Below, piece after piece: positions 10,337-20,070 of a stretch of DNA of 64,000 nt. The stretch is taken from the NCBI RefSeq assembly GCF_037126465.1, contig NC_088201.1, positions 124,570,324 through 124,634,323 of the forward strand, read 5' to 3'. This DNA comes from Ornithodoros turicata. Lineage: Eukaryota > Arthropoda > Arachnida > Ixodida > Argasidae. The stretch's first letter is position 1, and each line of letters starts with the position of its first letter. A program made the position numbers and the translations under genes. Below the pieces are notes generated by a model. The model worked only from the letters and a program-made list of their open reading frames with translations. It was not told the DNA's origin and did not search any database.

Positions 10337-12583
10337 TAAAAACACGACTTCCCCAAAAATAAAATGGGGTGAAAACTCAAAGCCAGAAGCTGCGTGCCTG
10401 ACGAGCGCAGAGCGCCGCCTGATGTTAGTGGCATTTAGACTTATGGCTTATTGTCATAAATCATAAAAGAAAAGGGGGGGAACTAAAATCAAAGCATTTC
10501 TGGCTGAGACAAAAATCAGCCGGACTCTTCGGTACTTCAAACCATCCGCACGAAACGGTTGAGGCAGATGAGGCTACCCACTAGGGCACGAGCTGAAAGC
10601 CAAGAGACGTCGGACAGGGATAACCCGAGCTCTTTACAGACTCTTCGTGTAGTGGGGCATGTCATCCCCCTAGCCCAAACGCCAATCCCGAGACAGCAAC
10701 CGACTTGCCGGGAAACGCGGCTGTCAAAATCTTGTATTTGTCGGTCTTCTCCTTACACTTGCGTTCGAGATTGGCGATGGAGCTGTCCCAGGCGATTGCG
10801 ACATCTAATACGTGAATATCCTGTCCCGACTCTACGATGATGTCTGGCTTCAGGCGAACTCCTTGTATAGTAATGACTTTCTCTTGATGTATTTTCGCTT
10901 GGGGGTCGTACTCGGAAATGAGGCGGCAAACTTGTTTAGTAATGGAATTATGCCGCTCAATACGAGGCCCATTTACTTTTTCGCAAAATTGCAAAATATG
11001 CACCGCAGTTTCATCCGTGGCATGACAGTGGTGGCAGAGACGACAGGCAGGGTCTGCTGCATGACGATTCGATAGAAAGCGAGTAGGGTAGGTGTCGGTC
11101 CTGAGGCGTAAGGCGCGAATGCGGTCCCCGTCCTTGAGGAACCGGCAGTCGGGATATAACCACTTATTGCCCACCGGATCGTGAGTGTGGGCAAATAGAC
11201 CCTTATTCTTGTATCCCGACTGAACGGCCTCTCGGTACCGGCGGCGTCCCTCCCGCAGTGCCGTCTCCACATCTTCAAATGATGTTACGCCTTCAGGAAT
11301 CCTTAGATAGCGGCAAAGCTTTCCGAGGTGGTCGCTTAGAACGTCGTTGAACAACTCGTCCACGAAAGGGTTCCCTCTTCTGTGCAGCCTCGTAAGGGCT
11401 TTAACTTGAATTGCAGGGGCAGTCCACTGTAGATCGCTGACCCCCAGGCCACCTTCTCTTGCAGGTAGCCATATATGCGTGGAGGGGAAGGAGTGGGGCA
11501 GATGACAGGTCTTCTTGACGAAATCCCTCGATTCTTTGTTAACCTTCTCACTGTGTGAGATAACGCTGAGGGAGTTGGAGAGGCCGTAGAGTCTCCTCTG
11601 GACTACCAGTTCTTGAAAGCAGCGAACCTTCTGAAGAGGTTTGAGATCTGCCCTGCTTATAATGCTGGTGGTGTTGACAGCAGTCTGGTCGAGATGCGAA
11701 GGGCCTCGGTGGATATAGATGTCGAGCCCCAGGTAGCGAAGAGGGACTTCTCTTTCAAGGGGGCGAACGCTGACACCGTTAACCGTGATCGGCGGTACGT
11801 CGTAGTTAAACCAACCCTGCGTGCTCGACCAAGTCCATCCGAAGTATTGGGTTTTAGTTGGATTCAATGTGAGCCCCACCCGCCGCAAGAACTGTTCTGT
11901 AGTGCCCAACAGTTCGGACAGGGCTGAATGGCTCTCTGAAAAGACCAGCAGATCATCTGCGAATGCCATAGCGGCGGCTGAGGTGGGGCCCAAATGAAAA
12001 CCCAATCCAGACTGGTTGAGCTGCTGGAGTAATGGGTCGAGCACGCAGTTGAAGAGAAATGGTGAAAGCGGGTCCCCTTGTTTTATACCTTGCCGAACCG
12101 AGACCGTCACGTCATTGACCTTCCCGTTAAAGCAGAAGGAGGTGGTACATCCAGTATATAACTCCCTAATGAGGTCGATATAGGGACTAGGCAAATCTCT
12201 TCCTCGCAGAGCAGCAAATATGGCCGAGTGGCTGAGGGAGTCGAACGCTTTACGGGCGTCAAGGCTGGCTACGAAGAGGGGACGGTGACCCTTCTTGGCA
12301 TGGCGCATAATTGACAGTAGAAGTAACAGGTTACCGCTGGTGCTCTTGGAGTCTTCAAACCCATGTTGGAAATCATGGAAGTTGTTTCCTGAGGAAAATC
12401 TTGCTAGGAGGATTCTTGAGAGCAGTCTCATGATCATCGGAGGTACGGTAATAGGTCGAAGGTCCGCAGCGTAGGCGGGGGCGGACTTCTTTGGGATGAA
12501 TACCGTCCTTGATCGTTTAAGCTCTGATGGCACGGCCTTATGGTGGAGCAAGTTATTTAGGATTAACACCAGCACAGGCGCAG
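10337..12583 (-). mobile_element. R2-like LINE (restriction-like endonuclease type), 5'-truncated
   Basis: It lies antisense inside the I-like LINE. Its 3' end is at 10337 and the truncated 5' end near 12575-12583; the borders come from where the host LINE frame stops and resumes. The single minus-strand frame has RT followed by a CCHC knuckle and a PD...D nuclease motif, the order typical of the R2/NeSL group. The 3' UTR is about 320 bp and contains a CCCCATTTT...GGGG hairpin near its end. No 28S rDNA flank is present. A target duplication could not be defined. Confidence 0.8.
10662..12575 (-). CDS. R2-like reverse transcriptase with C-terminal RLE endonuclease (partial)
   Basis: An uninterrupted frame of 637 codons. 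RT motifs in order: RTVFIPKK (about residue 24), LRPITV, ASLDARKAFDSLSH (motif A, about 104), RQGIKQGDPLSPFLFN (motif B), AFADDLLVF (motif C, about 203) and RYLGLDI. The C terminus has CRLCHHCHATDETAVHILQFC (C-x2-C...H-x4-C) and the nuclease pair KPDIIV...LDVAIAWD. Members of this clade use target-primed reverse transcription; the nuclease nicks the target. The N-terminal zinc-finger/Myb DNA-binding part is missing, so this copy cannot be autonomous. The open frame upstream of the annotated start may extend a little further. The absence of stops over 1.9 kb suggests a fairly recent insertion. Confidence 0.85.
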   Translation of the reverse strand: MLVLILNNLLHHKAVPSELKRSRTVFIPKKSAPAYAADLRPITVPPMIMRLLSRILLARFSSGNNFHDFQHGFEDSKSTSGNLLLLLSIMRHAKKGHRPLFVASLDARKAFDSLSHSAIFAALRGRDLPSPYIDLIRELYTGCTTSFCFNGKVNDVTVSVRQGIKQGDPLSPFLFNCVLDPLLQQLNQSGLGFHLGPTSAAAMAFADDLLVFSESHSALSELLGTTEQFLRRVGLTLNPTKTQYFGWTWSSTQGWFNYDVPPITVNGVSVRPLEREVPLRYLGLDIYIHRGPSHLDQTAVNTTSIISRADLKPLQKVRCFQELVVQRRLYGLSNSLSVISHSEKVNKESRDFVKKTCHLPHSFPSTHIWLPAREGGLGVSDLQWTAPAIQVKALTRLHRRGNPFVDELFNDVLSDHLGKLCRYLRIPEGVTSFEDVETALREGRRRYREAVQSGYKNKGLFAHTHDPVGNKWLYPDCRFLKDGDRIRALRLRTDTYPTRFLSNRHAADPACRLCHHCHATDETAVHILQFCEKVNGPRIERHNSITKQVCRLISEYDPQAKIHQEKVITIQGVRLKPDIIVESGQDIHVLDVAIAWDSSIANLERKCKEKTDKYKILTAAFPGKSVAVSGLAFGLGG

Positions 12584-13723
12584 TTGCTCGCTCACCACCG
12601 GCGTCATCCTCCGGTTCAAAAGCTACGTCGGCGGAAGAACAGTAAACTCTCGCTATGTGTTACAGCAACATCTGGAAACATCTCTGGCTTCACTGTTGCC
12701 CCGACCGCCCCTTCAGTGGCACCATGGACACTAACGAGCCCATCCCTCTCGACACACATCCCTGGCCTCCTGGGGCCGAAGAGCCAGATCCCCGTTTCGG
12801 TTCTCAAGCAGTCTACTTTGGAAATGATGGATACAAAGTACAGAGGCCGCACGGCTGTGTTCACAGATGGTTCGTCTACGTCGGATGGCTCCTCCGCTGC
12901 CTTTGTCATACCGGAGGAGTCACTATCATGTGGGTTCCGCCTGTCACATCGCACTTCGTCGACCTCTGCGGAGCTGTATGCCATCTTGTTATCTCTAAAG
13001 TCAGTCTCCAAATACCCTCCCAGTTACTGGGTGATATACACTGACTCAAAATCAGCCCTGCAATGTGTAGGAACCATGGGCATCCGCGGCTGGTTGGCCC
13101 CGGTGATTGTTAGTATCCTGACGGCGCTCAAGGTTCTCGGCGAACAGGGACACCGGGTGACCCTACAGTGGGTCCCCGGCCACACCAGCATTCAGGGCAA
13201 CGAAGAGGCAGATTTGGCAGCTGCTGCGGCCCACCGTATCTCCAGAGCCGTGCCCATTATCCTCTCCAACGGGGATAGGCGCTCATACTTGTCTGCGTTG
13301 GTGTCACCCTTGGCCCGCCAGCAATAGCTGCATGACATCACTCAGTGGTCGCTCCTGCATGCAGTGGACCCGTCATTATCATTTAGGATGCCAGGTGGCT
13401 TCCCTCACAGCTTTACGACACTCCTGCGGCGTCTACGACTCAACGTCGCCTTCACCCCTGTGTTCCGTGTTAAGCTGGGCTACAGTAACACGGCGCTGTG
13501 CCTAGCTTGCCGCACCCCAGCTACGATCCCCCATATCATCGAGAACTCTGAGCGGTACACGTATGAACGCCGGGTACTTCGACGCCAACTTGAACTCCTC
13601 GACCATAGACCATTCAGCTTGTCCAAAGTACTTGGCCCATGGAGCTCCCCTGCGCATCAGTGCCGGGCTCTTCGCTCCCTTTTTGCTTTCATGCAGGCCA
13701 CTGGACTCCTCGAAGAGCTCTAA
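12584..13723 (+). pseudogene. I-like LINE: RNase H and C-terminal Cys/His segment
   Basis: The frame continues directly from RRRETIRH at 10336. RNase H motifs are AVFTDGSS (catalytic Asp), AELYAILLSLKS (Glu), IYTDSKSAL (Asp) and WVPGHTSIQGNEEADLAA (His and Asp). A TAG at 13325-13327 breaks the frame, which then continues in register to FMQATGLLEEL at 13723. The tail normally carries a C-x2-C-x(n)-H-x4-C knuckle; here CLACRTPATIPHII is present but the last Cys is replaced by Ser. RNase H is shared by the I, R1-like, LOA and Tad groups, so the exact clade is left open. Confidence 0.85.
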
Positions 13724-13862
13724 ACAGAACTCCGACCTGTCGTCGCTTCAATCTCACCAAAATTCATCCTCTCATATTAACCACTGTGAAGTGGGGTAGG
13801 GTCCTGTGGCTACCACGGGGAAACATCCCATGTCATCATCACTTCTTCATTTATTGTTGTTG

Positions 13863-14580
13863 TTGTTGTGCCGCCTTGATGAGTCTTGGCTTTCTACATC
13901 CATACATTATCTTGCATCTTCCGAAGTCAAATTTTTGGCATATACCTCATTTGTACGATCAAAATTAGAGTATGCCTCGTCGATTTGGAGCCTATGGCAA
14001 AATTATCTCGTTCAAAAGTTGGAATCTGTGCAATCGAAGGCGGTCCGCTTTATATTTAATAAATACGATCGCATATCCAGTATAACAGAGTTTAAACAAC
14101 AAAAAGAAATGCCCTTGCTAGCAAATAGGGGAAAGATTCACCGTCTACAAATAATTTACAATCTTTACGATAGAAATTCTGATTATCTATCTGCGGCACC
14201 GCCCTATTCTGAACGTACGCGCCATCCCCATACATTTTTTGTTCCCCTATCACGGACGGAGTATCATAAAAACTCGCCCCTGTTGTCAGGTGTACGGGAT
14301 TGGAACATGCTTCCGTCAGACGTTTCCCAAGGCGGCGGACAAACACGATTCATTAACACGTGCGAGGAGCTGTACCTCTTTTAATGTATTTACGCATGTG
14401 CGTACAAGAAGTATGTTGTGTTATTTTTCGAAATAGGTTGTAAGTATCAAAGAATGTTTGTTTTTTGTTCTCTTATTGCTTTTGTTACTGTGTTACTGTG
14501 CAATTGCCCTCTTTTGGTGTTACCCTCCCCCCTTATTTAATGCCTTACGGCCCTTAAGGTAATAAAACCAAACGAAACAA
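13863..14580 (+). pseudogene. Right piece of the CR1/Jockey-like LINE
   Basis: Continues the split LINE: SLGFL, then KFLAYTSFVRSKLEYASSIW, LESVQSKAVRFIFNKYD and VRDWNMLP, the post-RT region of CR1/Jockey-type elements. It has a frameshift near 13930 and ends at 14384. The 3' UTR runs to AATAAAACCAAACGAAACAA at 14561-14580, after which MULE sequence begins. The duplicated target TGTGCCGCCTTGA at its left edge shows where the I-like LINE entered. Confidence 0.75.
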
Positions 14581-14968
14581 CATGGTTCATGAACGGGAAC
14601 TTTGACACAGCGCCCAAGCTCTTCGAGCTACTCTACGCCATTTTAGCACCTCTCGGTACAACCGCAGTACCCGTCGTGTACGCCTTGATGACGAAGAAGA
14701 CACAAGAAGCGTATGAGGAACTCCTTCAAGCGGTGATCGAAGAGTGCGCTTCACAGAACATGGTACCATTTCCTGATTCCGTTGTCACTGACTTTGAGAA
14801 ATGAGCCATGAATGCAGTTAAAGCTGTTCTTGGTGATGACGTCAAAACTAGGGGCTGCTTTTTTCATCTTTGTCAAAGTACATGGTCGAAAATTCAGGAA
14901 ACCGGACTGGTACCGAAATACAAATAAGACGAGGAGTTTCGGCATGCTGGAGGGGGGGGGGGGTATAG
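14581..14968 (+). pseudogene. MULE transposase, first fragment
   Basis: The translation reads LFELLYAILAPLG, VPVVYALMTKKTQEAYEELL, then VVTDFEKAMNAVKAVLG, a stop (TGA at 14802-14804) and, in the same frame, RGCFFHLCQSTWSKIQETGL. The VYAL..KT...Y..LL / TDFE.A / GCFFHLCQ..W+.IQ series is the core DDE region of MULE-type transposases. It ends at a long G run, after which TRIM-1 and two LINE fragments intervene; the C-terminal half continues near 17930. The N-terminal half is absent. Confidence 0.8.
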
Positions 14969-14972
14969 GTTT

Positions 14973-15122
14973 TGTGACGACGCGCCTCTGCTGCCGCGCG
15001 CTACTCCGCCTGGCAGCCAGTCTACCGGCACCGTCCTAGCGTGAGGCCACGTCCATCTGCCCGCTGGGACATTCCATCATCGCCGGTCGGGGCTCATGTA
15101 GAGGAACTCCACCTCCTCTACA
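14973..15122 (+). repeat. TRIM-1 5' LTR
   Basis: Starts TGTGACGACG and ends CTCTACA. Preceded by the target copy GTTT. Shorter than its partner by an internal deletion near the start. Confidence 0.85.
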
Positions 15123-15789
15123 TTTGGTGACCCGAACAACGAACACCATGTTCGGCGTAATTCGGCCACTCAACATCCTCAATTTTTCGTCGGCAAAGCA
15201 GCAGCGAACCACCCTCTAGCAGGCAAGGCGCACCGGGACCACTGTTCCACCGGGGACCCGCAGGGAGACCACAGTAAGCTGGCTTTCCGGCCTCCACCTG
15301 CTTCATGATGGTCCTCCCCGGCACTTCTCTGGCGGCAACCATCGTTCACGCTGTCGTACCGGTCGCGGTACTGTCGCCCACACACAAACTCATTCACTCA
15401 GCAACAACGCTCGACAGCAGTCACTCCACAAGCACTCAGCGCACTCAACAAGGGCTCAACGTACTCAGCAGGGACTCAACACAATCAGCAACAAACAGCT
15501 CTCAACAACGATCACTCAACGCACTCCCTCAGCAACAAGCAACGCAGCAACTCAACGCCACACAACGCACTCAAGCACCCAACCACTCAGCACTCACAAC
15601 TCATCTCTGGAACCCGCCCGGACCGCAGCGCCCTTGTTCCCGCATCCCGCTGCTGCATCAACAGCCACAATCGCAAGCCGTATCTCCAATCGTCCACCAT
15701 CCACGAATCGTCCTCATTCTCCTCTTCATGGTATCGACGCGGACCTCAACCGCATGCACCGCTCCGCGTCTGAGGGGGGGGGGGAGTGA

Positions 15790-15959
15790 TGTGGCGGCCC
15801 GTGGAAGACGACGACGAAGCGCCTCTGCTACCGCGCGCTACTGCGCCTGGCAGCCAGTCTACCGGCACCGTCCTAGCGTGAGGCCACGTCCATCTGCCCG
15901 CTGGGACATTCCATCATCGCCGGTCGGGGCTCATGTAGAGGAACTCCACCTCCTCTACA
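15790..15959 (+). repeat. TRIM-1 3' LTR
   Basis: Starts TGTGGCGGCCC and ends CTCTACA, followed by GTTT. Preceded by a run of G with AGTGA, the polypurine tract. Confidence 0.85.
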
Positions 15960-15974
15960 GTTTATTGCAAAAAA

Positions 15975-16490
15975 AAAAGAAAGAGGGGAAAGGTTAGCCT
16001 GGCTCCAGAACTCGACTTGCTATTCCCGCTTACAAAAAAGGAAAGATAAAAAGAAGAAAAAGAAAGAAAAACGAAAAGAGCGAAAGAAAAGAGGCGCAGT
16101 CACAGGCTCAGCGCGAGCCCTGTGTCAGTAAGGAAGCGTACGAGTTCCCTTCCGACGCGCCACTTAATGGGGCGTTGCAGAGGGCCCAGTAGCGTTGCCA
16201 GCGAGACCTCCCTCAGCCTTAGGGCAGCTAGTCGCTCCATGAGAGTGGCACGGGGAGCAGCGAACAGGCGACAGTGGAGGAGCAGGTGGGAAGTGTTGCC
16301 CTCGGTAGAGCAGGCTGCACATATAGGGGTATCAAGCGTGCTGAGTTGGAAGAGCCGTGTTGGCGTTCGAGCCACGCTTAACCTCAGACGGTGGATAACA
16401 GACGCCTCCCTCCTCGTGAGGTTTGGGGGTGGACGTATTGCATTTTTGGGTCGATGGAGTGCAGAATGTATTGGGCGAGATGGCACGTTC
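15975..16490 (-). pseudogene. LINE C-terminal fragment (minus strand)
   Basis: The frame 16100-16486 reads NLTRREASVIHRLRLSVART...ICAACSTEGNTSHLLLHCRLF...FLTDTGLALSL. That is the Cys/His knuckle and C terminus that follow RNase H in I/R1-type LINEs. The 3' UTR lies to the left and is very T-rich on the minus strand, ending next to TRIM-1. It is 5'-truncated at about 16490, where a plus-strand LINE starts head to head. Confidence 0.75.
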
Positions 16491-16499
16491 TACGAAATC

Positions 16500-17925
16500 T
16501 TGGACTCAGCGAGAGCGCAAGCGACGTATTTGGAGCAGGCAGGGTGACATTGAAAGCGGGATGCTGAGACTCAAGGCAGCCGTGGTATGGGCACGTTTCG
16601 CAGCAATGTCGGCACGGGATTTGGCATGCTGGATGGATTGGCATTTCTTCCCCCAAGCTAAGGAAAAGCCTGTTAGTGTCCACTCTGAGCTCAAAGGACT
16701 CCAGTTTGTGGATAATGCATCGACATCTATCAACAAGCATTCCCTCTTCACCGACCTCGAACAAAGGATACACACGTCCCTAGGACGCCTGGCTAGTGCC
16801 ACCAGCTCTCTAGCCAACAGAAGGGCTCTTCCTCGGCTCCCAGCTAGTCCACCTACGCCGCCGTGGCGGGAGTTCGTGCCCTCAACAACGATTCACATCC
16901 CGTTTCTACGGAAGAGGACGCAGTCCAGCCCCCTGGTGGCCAGGATGGCGGCTGAGAGCCTTATAAGCGACGTCTATCACACACATACTCTGGTGTTCAC
17001 AGATGGCTCCATTGACTGCCGCTCCGAGAGCGCTACCAGCGCGTACTACACCCCGTCAATAAACATGGCCTGGCAAGGGAAATCAGTTCGTTACCCAATC
17101 TCATCTACGACGGCCGAACTCCTGGCCTTGTTACACGCAGCTGCTGCGGTTCAAGTCACCGCAATAACTAAGGCCGTTTTGCTTACGGACTCCAGAAGTG
17201 CCCTCAACAACGTGATGAACGCCATGTGTGGTAGCATCCTAGCCCGATGTATAAGGAGGTCGTGTGCCCAGCATAGGCTAACCGGAGGTGAGCTTACGCT
17301 TCAATGGATCCCGTCTCATGTCGGCATCAGAGGCAACGAACGAGCGGACCAGCTAGCTTCCTCAGCACACCACAGCTGCAGCCCATCCTTACCAGTCCCG
17401 GCCGACACTGACCGGCACATGGTCGTCAAACAACTAGTTGAGGTGCGTCATCCTGGCATACAGGACATCATGCAGAATCACCGACCCTCTCTTCCCACGA
17501 AAGATCTTCCCCGTGGTATGCAGACAATGCTCCATCTATTACGCACGGGATCTGCGTTCACGGACTCGCAACTGTTCAAGGTCGGCTCCAGGGAAGACTC
17601 CAGTTGCGGACACTGTAATCATCCGGAGACTATCGCGCATATCCTGACAGAATGCCGTGCATACCATACTATGAGGGAAACTCATCTTTCCCACGCCAGG
17701 CCTGACATACTGACGGACGTCCTCTTCCCCGAAGGTTCTTGTGTGGAACGACTTTCAAAAACCCGCGGCCTCGTGTGCTTTCTTCAAGAAACGGGCCTAG
17801 CAGAAAGACCACTCTAGTGCACCTCTCACCTACAGTGTGCCTCCGTCCCATCAGTATCAGCCATCCTGCCTATGCATCACTTTGAAGTCCTGAACTTCCC
17901 TCTCCCACTTTCCTTTTTTTTTAGC
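16500..17925 (+). mobile_element. LINE 3' part with RNase H (plus strand)
   Basis: A 5'-truncated I/R1-type LINE whose open frame runs to 17817, followed by about 100 bp of 3' UTR ending in a T-rich tail. It is embedded in the MULE gene whose coding sequence resumes at about 17930. It belongs to a different subfamily from the LINE at 7.9-13.9 kb. Confidence 0.7.
16620..17817 (+). CDS. LINE RNase H domain and C-terminal knuckle (partial)
   Basis: Within an unbroken frame the RNase H motifs are VFTDGSID, TTAELLALLHAAA, VLLTDSRSALNNV and LQWIPSHVGIRGNERADQLA, so all catalytic acidic residues and the His are present. The knuckle is CGHCNHPETIAHILTEC (C-x2-C...H-x4-C), intact here unlike in the neighbouring LINEs. 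The end is FLQETGLAERPL. RNase H removes template RNA during target-primed reverse transcription. RT and endonuclease are absent through 5' truncation, so the piece is non-functional although open. The first codons of the open frame (from 16423) overlap the minus-strand LINE and are probably not coding. Confidence 0.8.
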
Positions 17926-17929
17926 TATA

Positions 17930-18476
17930 GTCGTGACGATGACCACTTGAGTGCGGCCAACAACGGCAAGCTACTTCGACCCCCCCCCCCCCCTTTCAGT
18001 GATGTTACTGACGGGATCGCATTCTTGAAGACAATAGCCCCAGATGAAGCGGAGCCTGTTGTGACGTACTTCAACGAAGCGTACGTCAACGGGACTTACT
18101 GCCATGTAGGTCGAATCCACGACAACCCACGCATTCGACGTACGCAGGCGAGGTTTCCTCCCGAAACGGGGAACGGGCACCAAGTCACACCAGAGGGTGG
18201 AGACAGGACGAATAATCACGCAGAAGCCTGGACCGAAGAATCGGTTCCCTAATTGGGCACTCTCACCCCAGCGTGTGGCGAGCCATTGACGCGCTGAGCC
18301 TCGAGCACTCAACGGTCGACGGGGAGATAGGGAAGTCCAACCAACGAAAATGAAAAAGACATCAACACTACGTCTCTAGGAACGTCTTCATCAAATCTGC
18401 GGGGACTACGTAGGAGGCAGAAGTACCATGGAGAGTTTCTTCAGGAGTATCGGATACACAATTTGCTTCAGGATGT
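17930..18476 (+). pseudogene. MULE transposase, C-terminal fragment
   Basis: Continues the MULE gene: DVTDGIAFLKTIAPDEAEPVV, FNEAYVNGTY, then RFPPET...GGDRTNNHAEAW and, after a frameshift near 18230, HPSVWRAIDAL in the next frame. The RTNN..EAW block followed by HP..W is the usual C-terminal part of MULE transposases. A long C run at about 17980-17993 and a frameshift show decay. With the 14581-14968 fragment it forms one gene interrupted by about 2.96 kb of later insertions. Confidence 0.78.
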
Positions 18477-19865
18477 AAGTGTGATATGTAATTGTCCCCT
18501 GTTTCTGTTCTTGAATAAATCCAAGCGTATTTGCGCACTAATACGCTGTCCTGTCCGCACTAATCAACTGTCCCGCACCGATCGAGTTATTGCTAACTTT
18601 GGGGTGGGAATTTCAATCAAGCGGGGTAGTCAGGTGATACAACTAGGCAATTCAAAGCACGAAGAAGAAAAAAAAGAGGAAATAAAACACTGTATTCACA
18701 AAACATAATACATATATCTGTCTGAGGAGCATCATCTATAGCCTTGGTAGCTTTTGCGCCAATAAACCCTAATTATCCTCATCATCAGCATCATCTATCA
18801 CACCAAAGATGTGCTTTTGTGTGTGTTTAAGTGATGGCAAAGCCATTGCATGCCTGCGTGACCATTTTGTAAGCCTTTTGCCAGCGGGAGCCTTCTTTTC
18901 TACACCCAGTTTACGACCATGTCATCAATCTTTGTTTGGGTGACGCACACACGTGAAGATGTTAAGTCAAGTCTCCGTTGTTTGCACGCGTTATCGGCTC
19001 ATTGTTCGACGTCAGCCGCTGCCCTTCTCTTCGACAATCGCCGGAATCTTGCCATTTGTGAAGCATGCTGGCTCTGGAAATATCGCACCCAATTAACATT
19101 TCATACGCGACTAAATGTATATTTCCTCGACAAATTGATGCAATCACCTGTACAGTAATAAACCGGCTACAATATTGCGTACATACCTTGACGTACTTCC
19201 TGAGGTTGGAATTGGTAGCTTTTGAGGCAGGAGAAGATCTTCTCTTTGGGAAGGACATAGCCCGTATTTAAGGGAAAGGTTGTTTTCGTCCTTGCTCCCA
19301 ACAACCGGAAACATCTCGGACAACAGGGGCCACGGTGAATCAGGCGGAAAGGTGGACATCTTACCAGCAGAGCGGACCGCAAACGAGTGACAGCCGTCGG
19401 ATTGAAGGTGAGGCTAGGTAACATAGGAGGGCTTTTTCCTGCGTCTGTTGGTCCCTCCTTTGTGGATCATGAACAACGGCCACTTGGGCTTGGGTAGAAT
19501 GTACTAGAAAAGTCTTTAATACTAGTACATACTTGCTCAGGCAAATCAATGAGTCACACACATTGCTCTACCTATTATTGCGGTCAGTCTCGCCTCCTGT
19601 CCCAGATGGGGACGCCCGTATAGACGTCGAAACATCCGCTTCGCTTTGTTACTATTGTTATGTTCAGCCCCCAGAATTTATCAATGCAGTTACCTATTTT
19701 ACTGTTGCTCCAGTAGGTCACGGTTGTAAGGGATTATCATGTTACTGTGGTGTGCATGGAACACATATGGAATAGCGACGGCCGTCACAGGGACCTCTGC
19801 GTCATTGCTTCAGTCGAACTCGTAGTGGAACAGAAGAACAGATTGGCTTGCTGAAAAGGGTTGAC
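18477..19865. other. No recognised gene
   Basis: Short open frames only. On the minus strand a stretch at 19185-19290 ends at a GTATGT splice-donor-like site, but no partner exon was found and the peptide is unfamiliar. No repeats or terminal inverted repeats were recognised. Confidence 0.4.
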
Positions 19866-20055
19866 ATTGTTGACAGAAGGTTAAAAAAGTAATCGATTAC
19901 TCAGTAATTGATTACCGTAAATTGTAATCAGATTACTTGGAAAATTACTTGCTCACAGAATTAATTGAGTATGTTAAAGAATTACTGATTAAGTAATCGA
20001 TTACTAGTAACGCAATTACTAGTAACGTGTTACTGATAACTTTGCCTACGACAGA
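19866..20055. mobile_element. Remnant rich in GTAAT/GTAAC motifs (hAT-like end)
   Basis: Dense repeats of AGTAATCGATTACT, ACTAGTAAC and similar palindromes resemble the subterminal arrays of the hAT-like elements at 50.5 and 61.7 kb. Clear terminal repeats and a target duplication were not identified. Confidence 0.5.
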
Positions 20056-20070
20056 CTTGGCGTCGCTGTA

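Larger units (their letters stand above)
7927..13862 (+). mobile_element. I/R1-like LINE with EN, RT and RNase H, itself interrupted
   Basis: A 5'-truncated non-LTR retrotransposon. In order it has an APE-type endonuclease, reverse transcriptase, RNase H and a C-terminal Cys/His segment, then a 3' UTR ending in (GTT)n. It is flanked by a direct repeat of the host LINE: TTGTTGTGCCGCCTTGA at 7910-7926 and again ending at 13879. Thirteen bases of this are unambiguous; the rest merges with the GTT tail. An R2-like element occupies 10337-12583. The coding region has a deletion removing RT motif A, two frameshifts and at least one nonsense codon, so this copy is dead. Confidence 0.85.
14973..15959 (+). 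mobile_element. TRIM-1: miniature LTR retrotransposon without coding capacity
   Basis: Two LTRs (14973-15122, 150 bp; 15790-15959, 170 bp) enclose about 670 bp. Both end in AACTCCACCTCCTCTACA. Directly after the 5' LTR is TTTGGTGACCCGAAC, a primer-binding-site-like sequence beginning with TGG after two T; a G-rich polypurine tract precedes the 3' LTR. A 4-bp duplication GTTT flanks it at 14969-14972 and 15960-15963. The 5' LTR lacks about 20 bp near its start. The interior is CACTCA-rich and non-coding. It shares its LTR 3' half, primer site and CACCATGTTCGGCGTAATTCGG start with TRIM-2. Confidence 0.88.

Noticed and set aside
10559..13044. Several plus- and minus-strand frames overlapping the R2-like and I-like coding regions
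   Set aside because: They are shadows in other frames of RT and RNase H sequences.
15305..15997. 230-codon frame across TRIM-1
   Set aside because: Composed mainly of CACTCA-type repeats and running into the 3' LTR; no retroviral domain.
16384..16817. Minus-strand frames over the plus-strand LINE
   Set aside because: No LINE motifs in these frames beyond 16490; they oppose a frame with complete RNase H motifs.
19144..19424. Possible minus-strand exon ending at a GTATGT donor
   Set aside because: No acceptor, partner exon or recognisable domain; one donor-like site is weak evidence.
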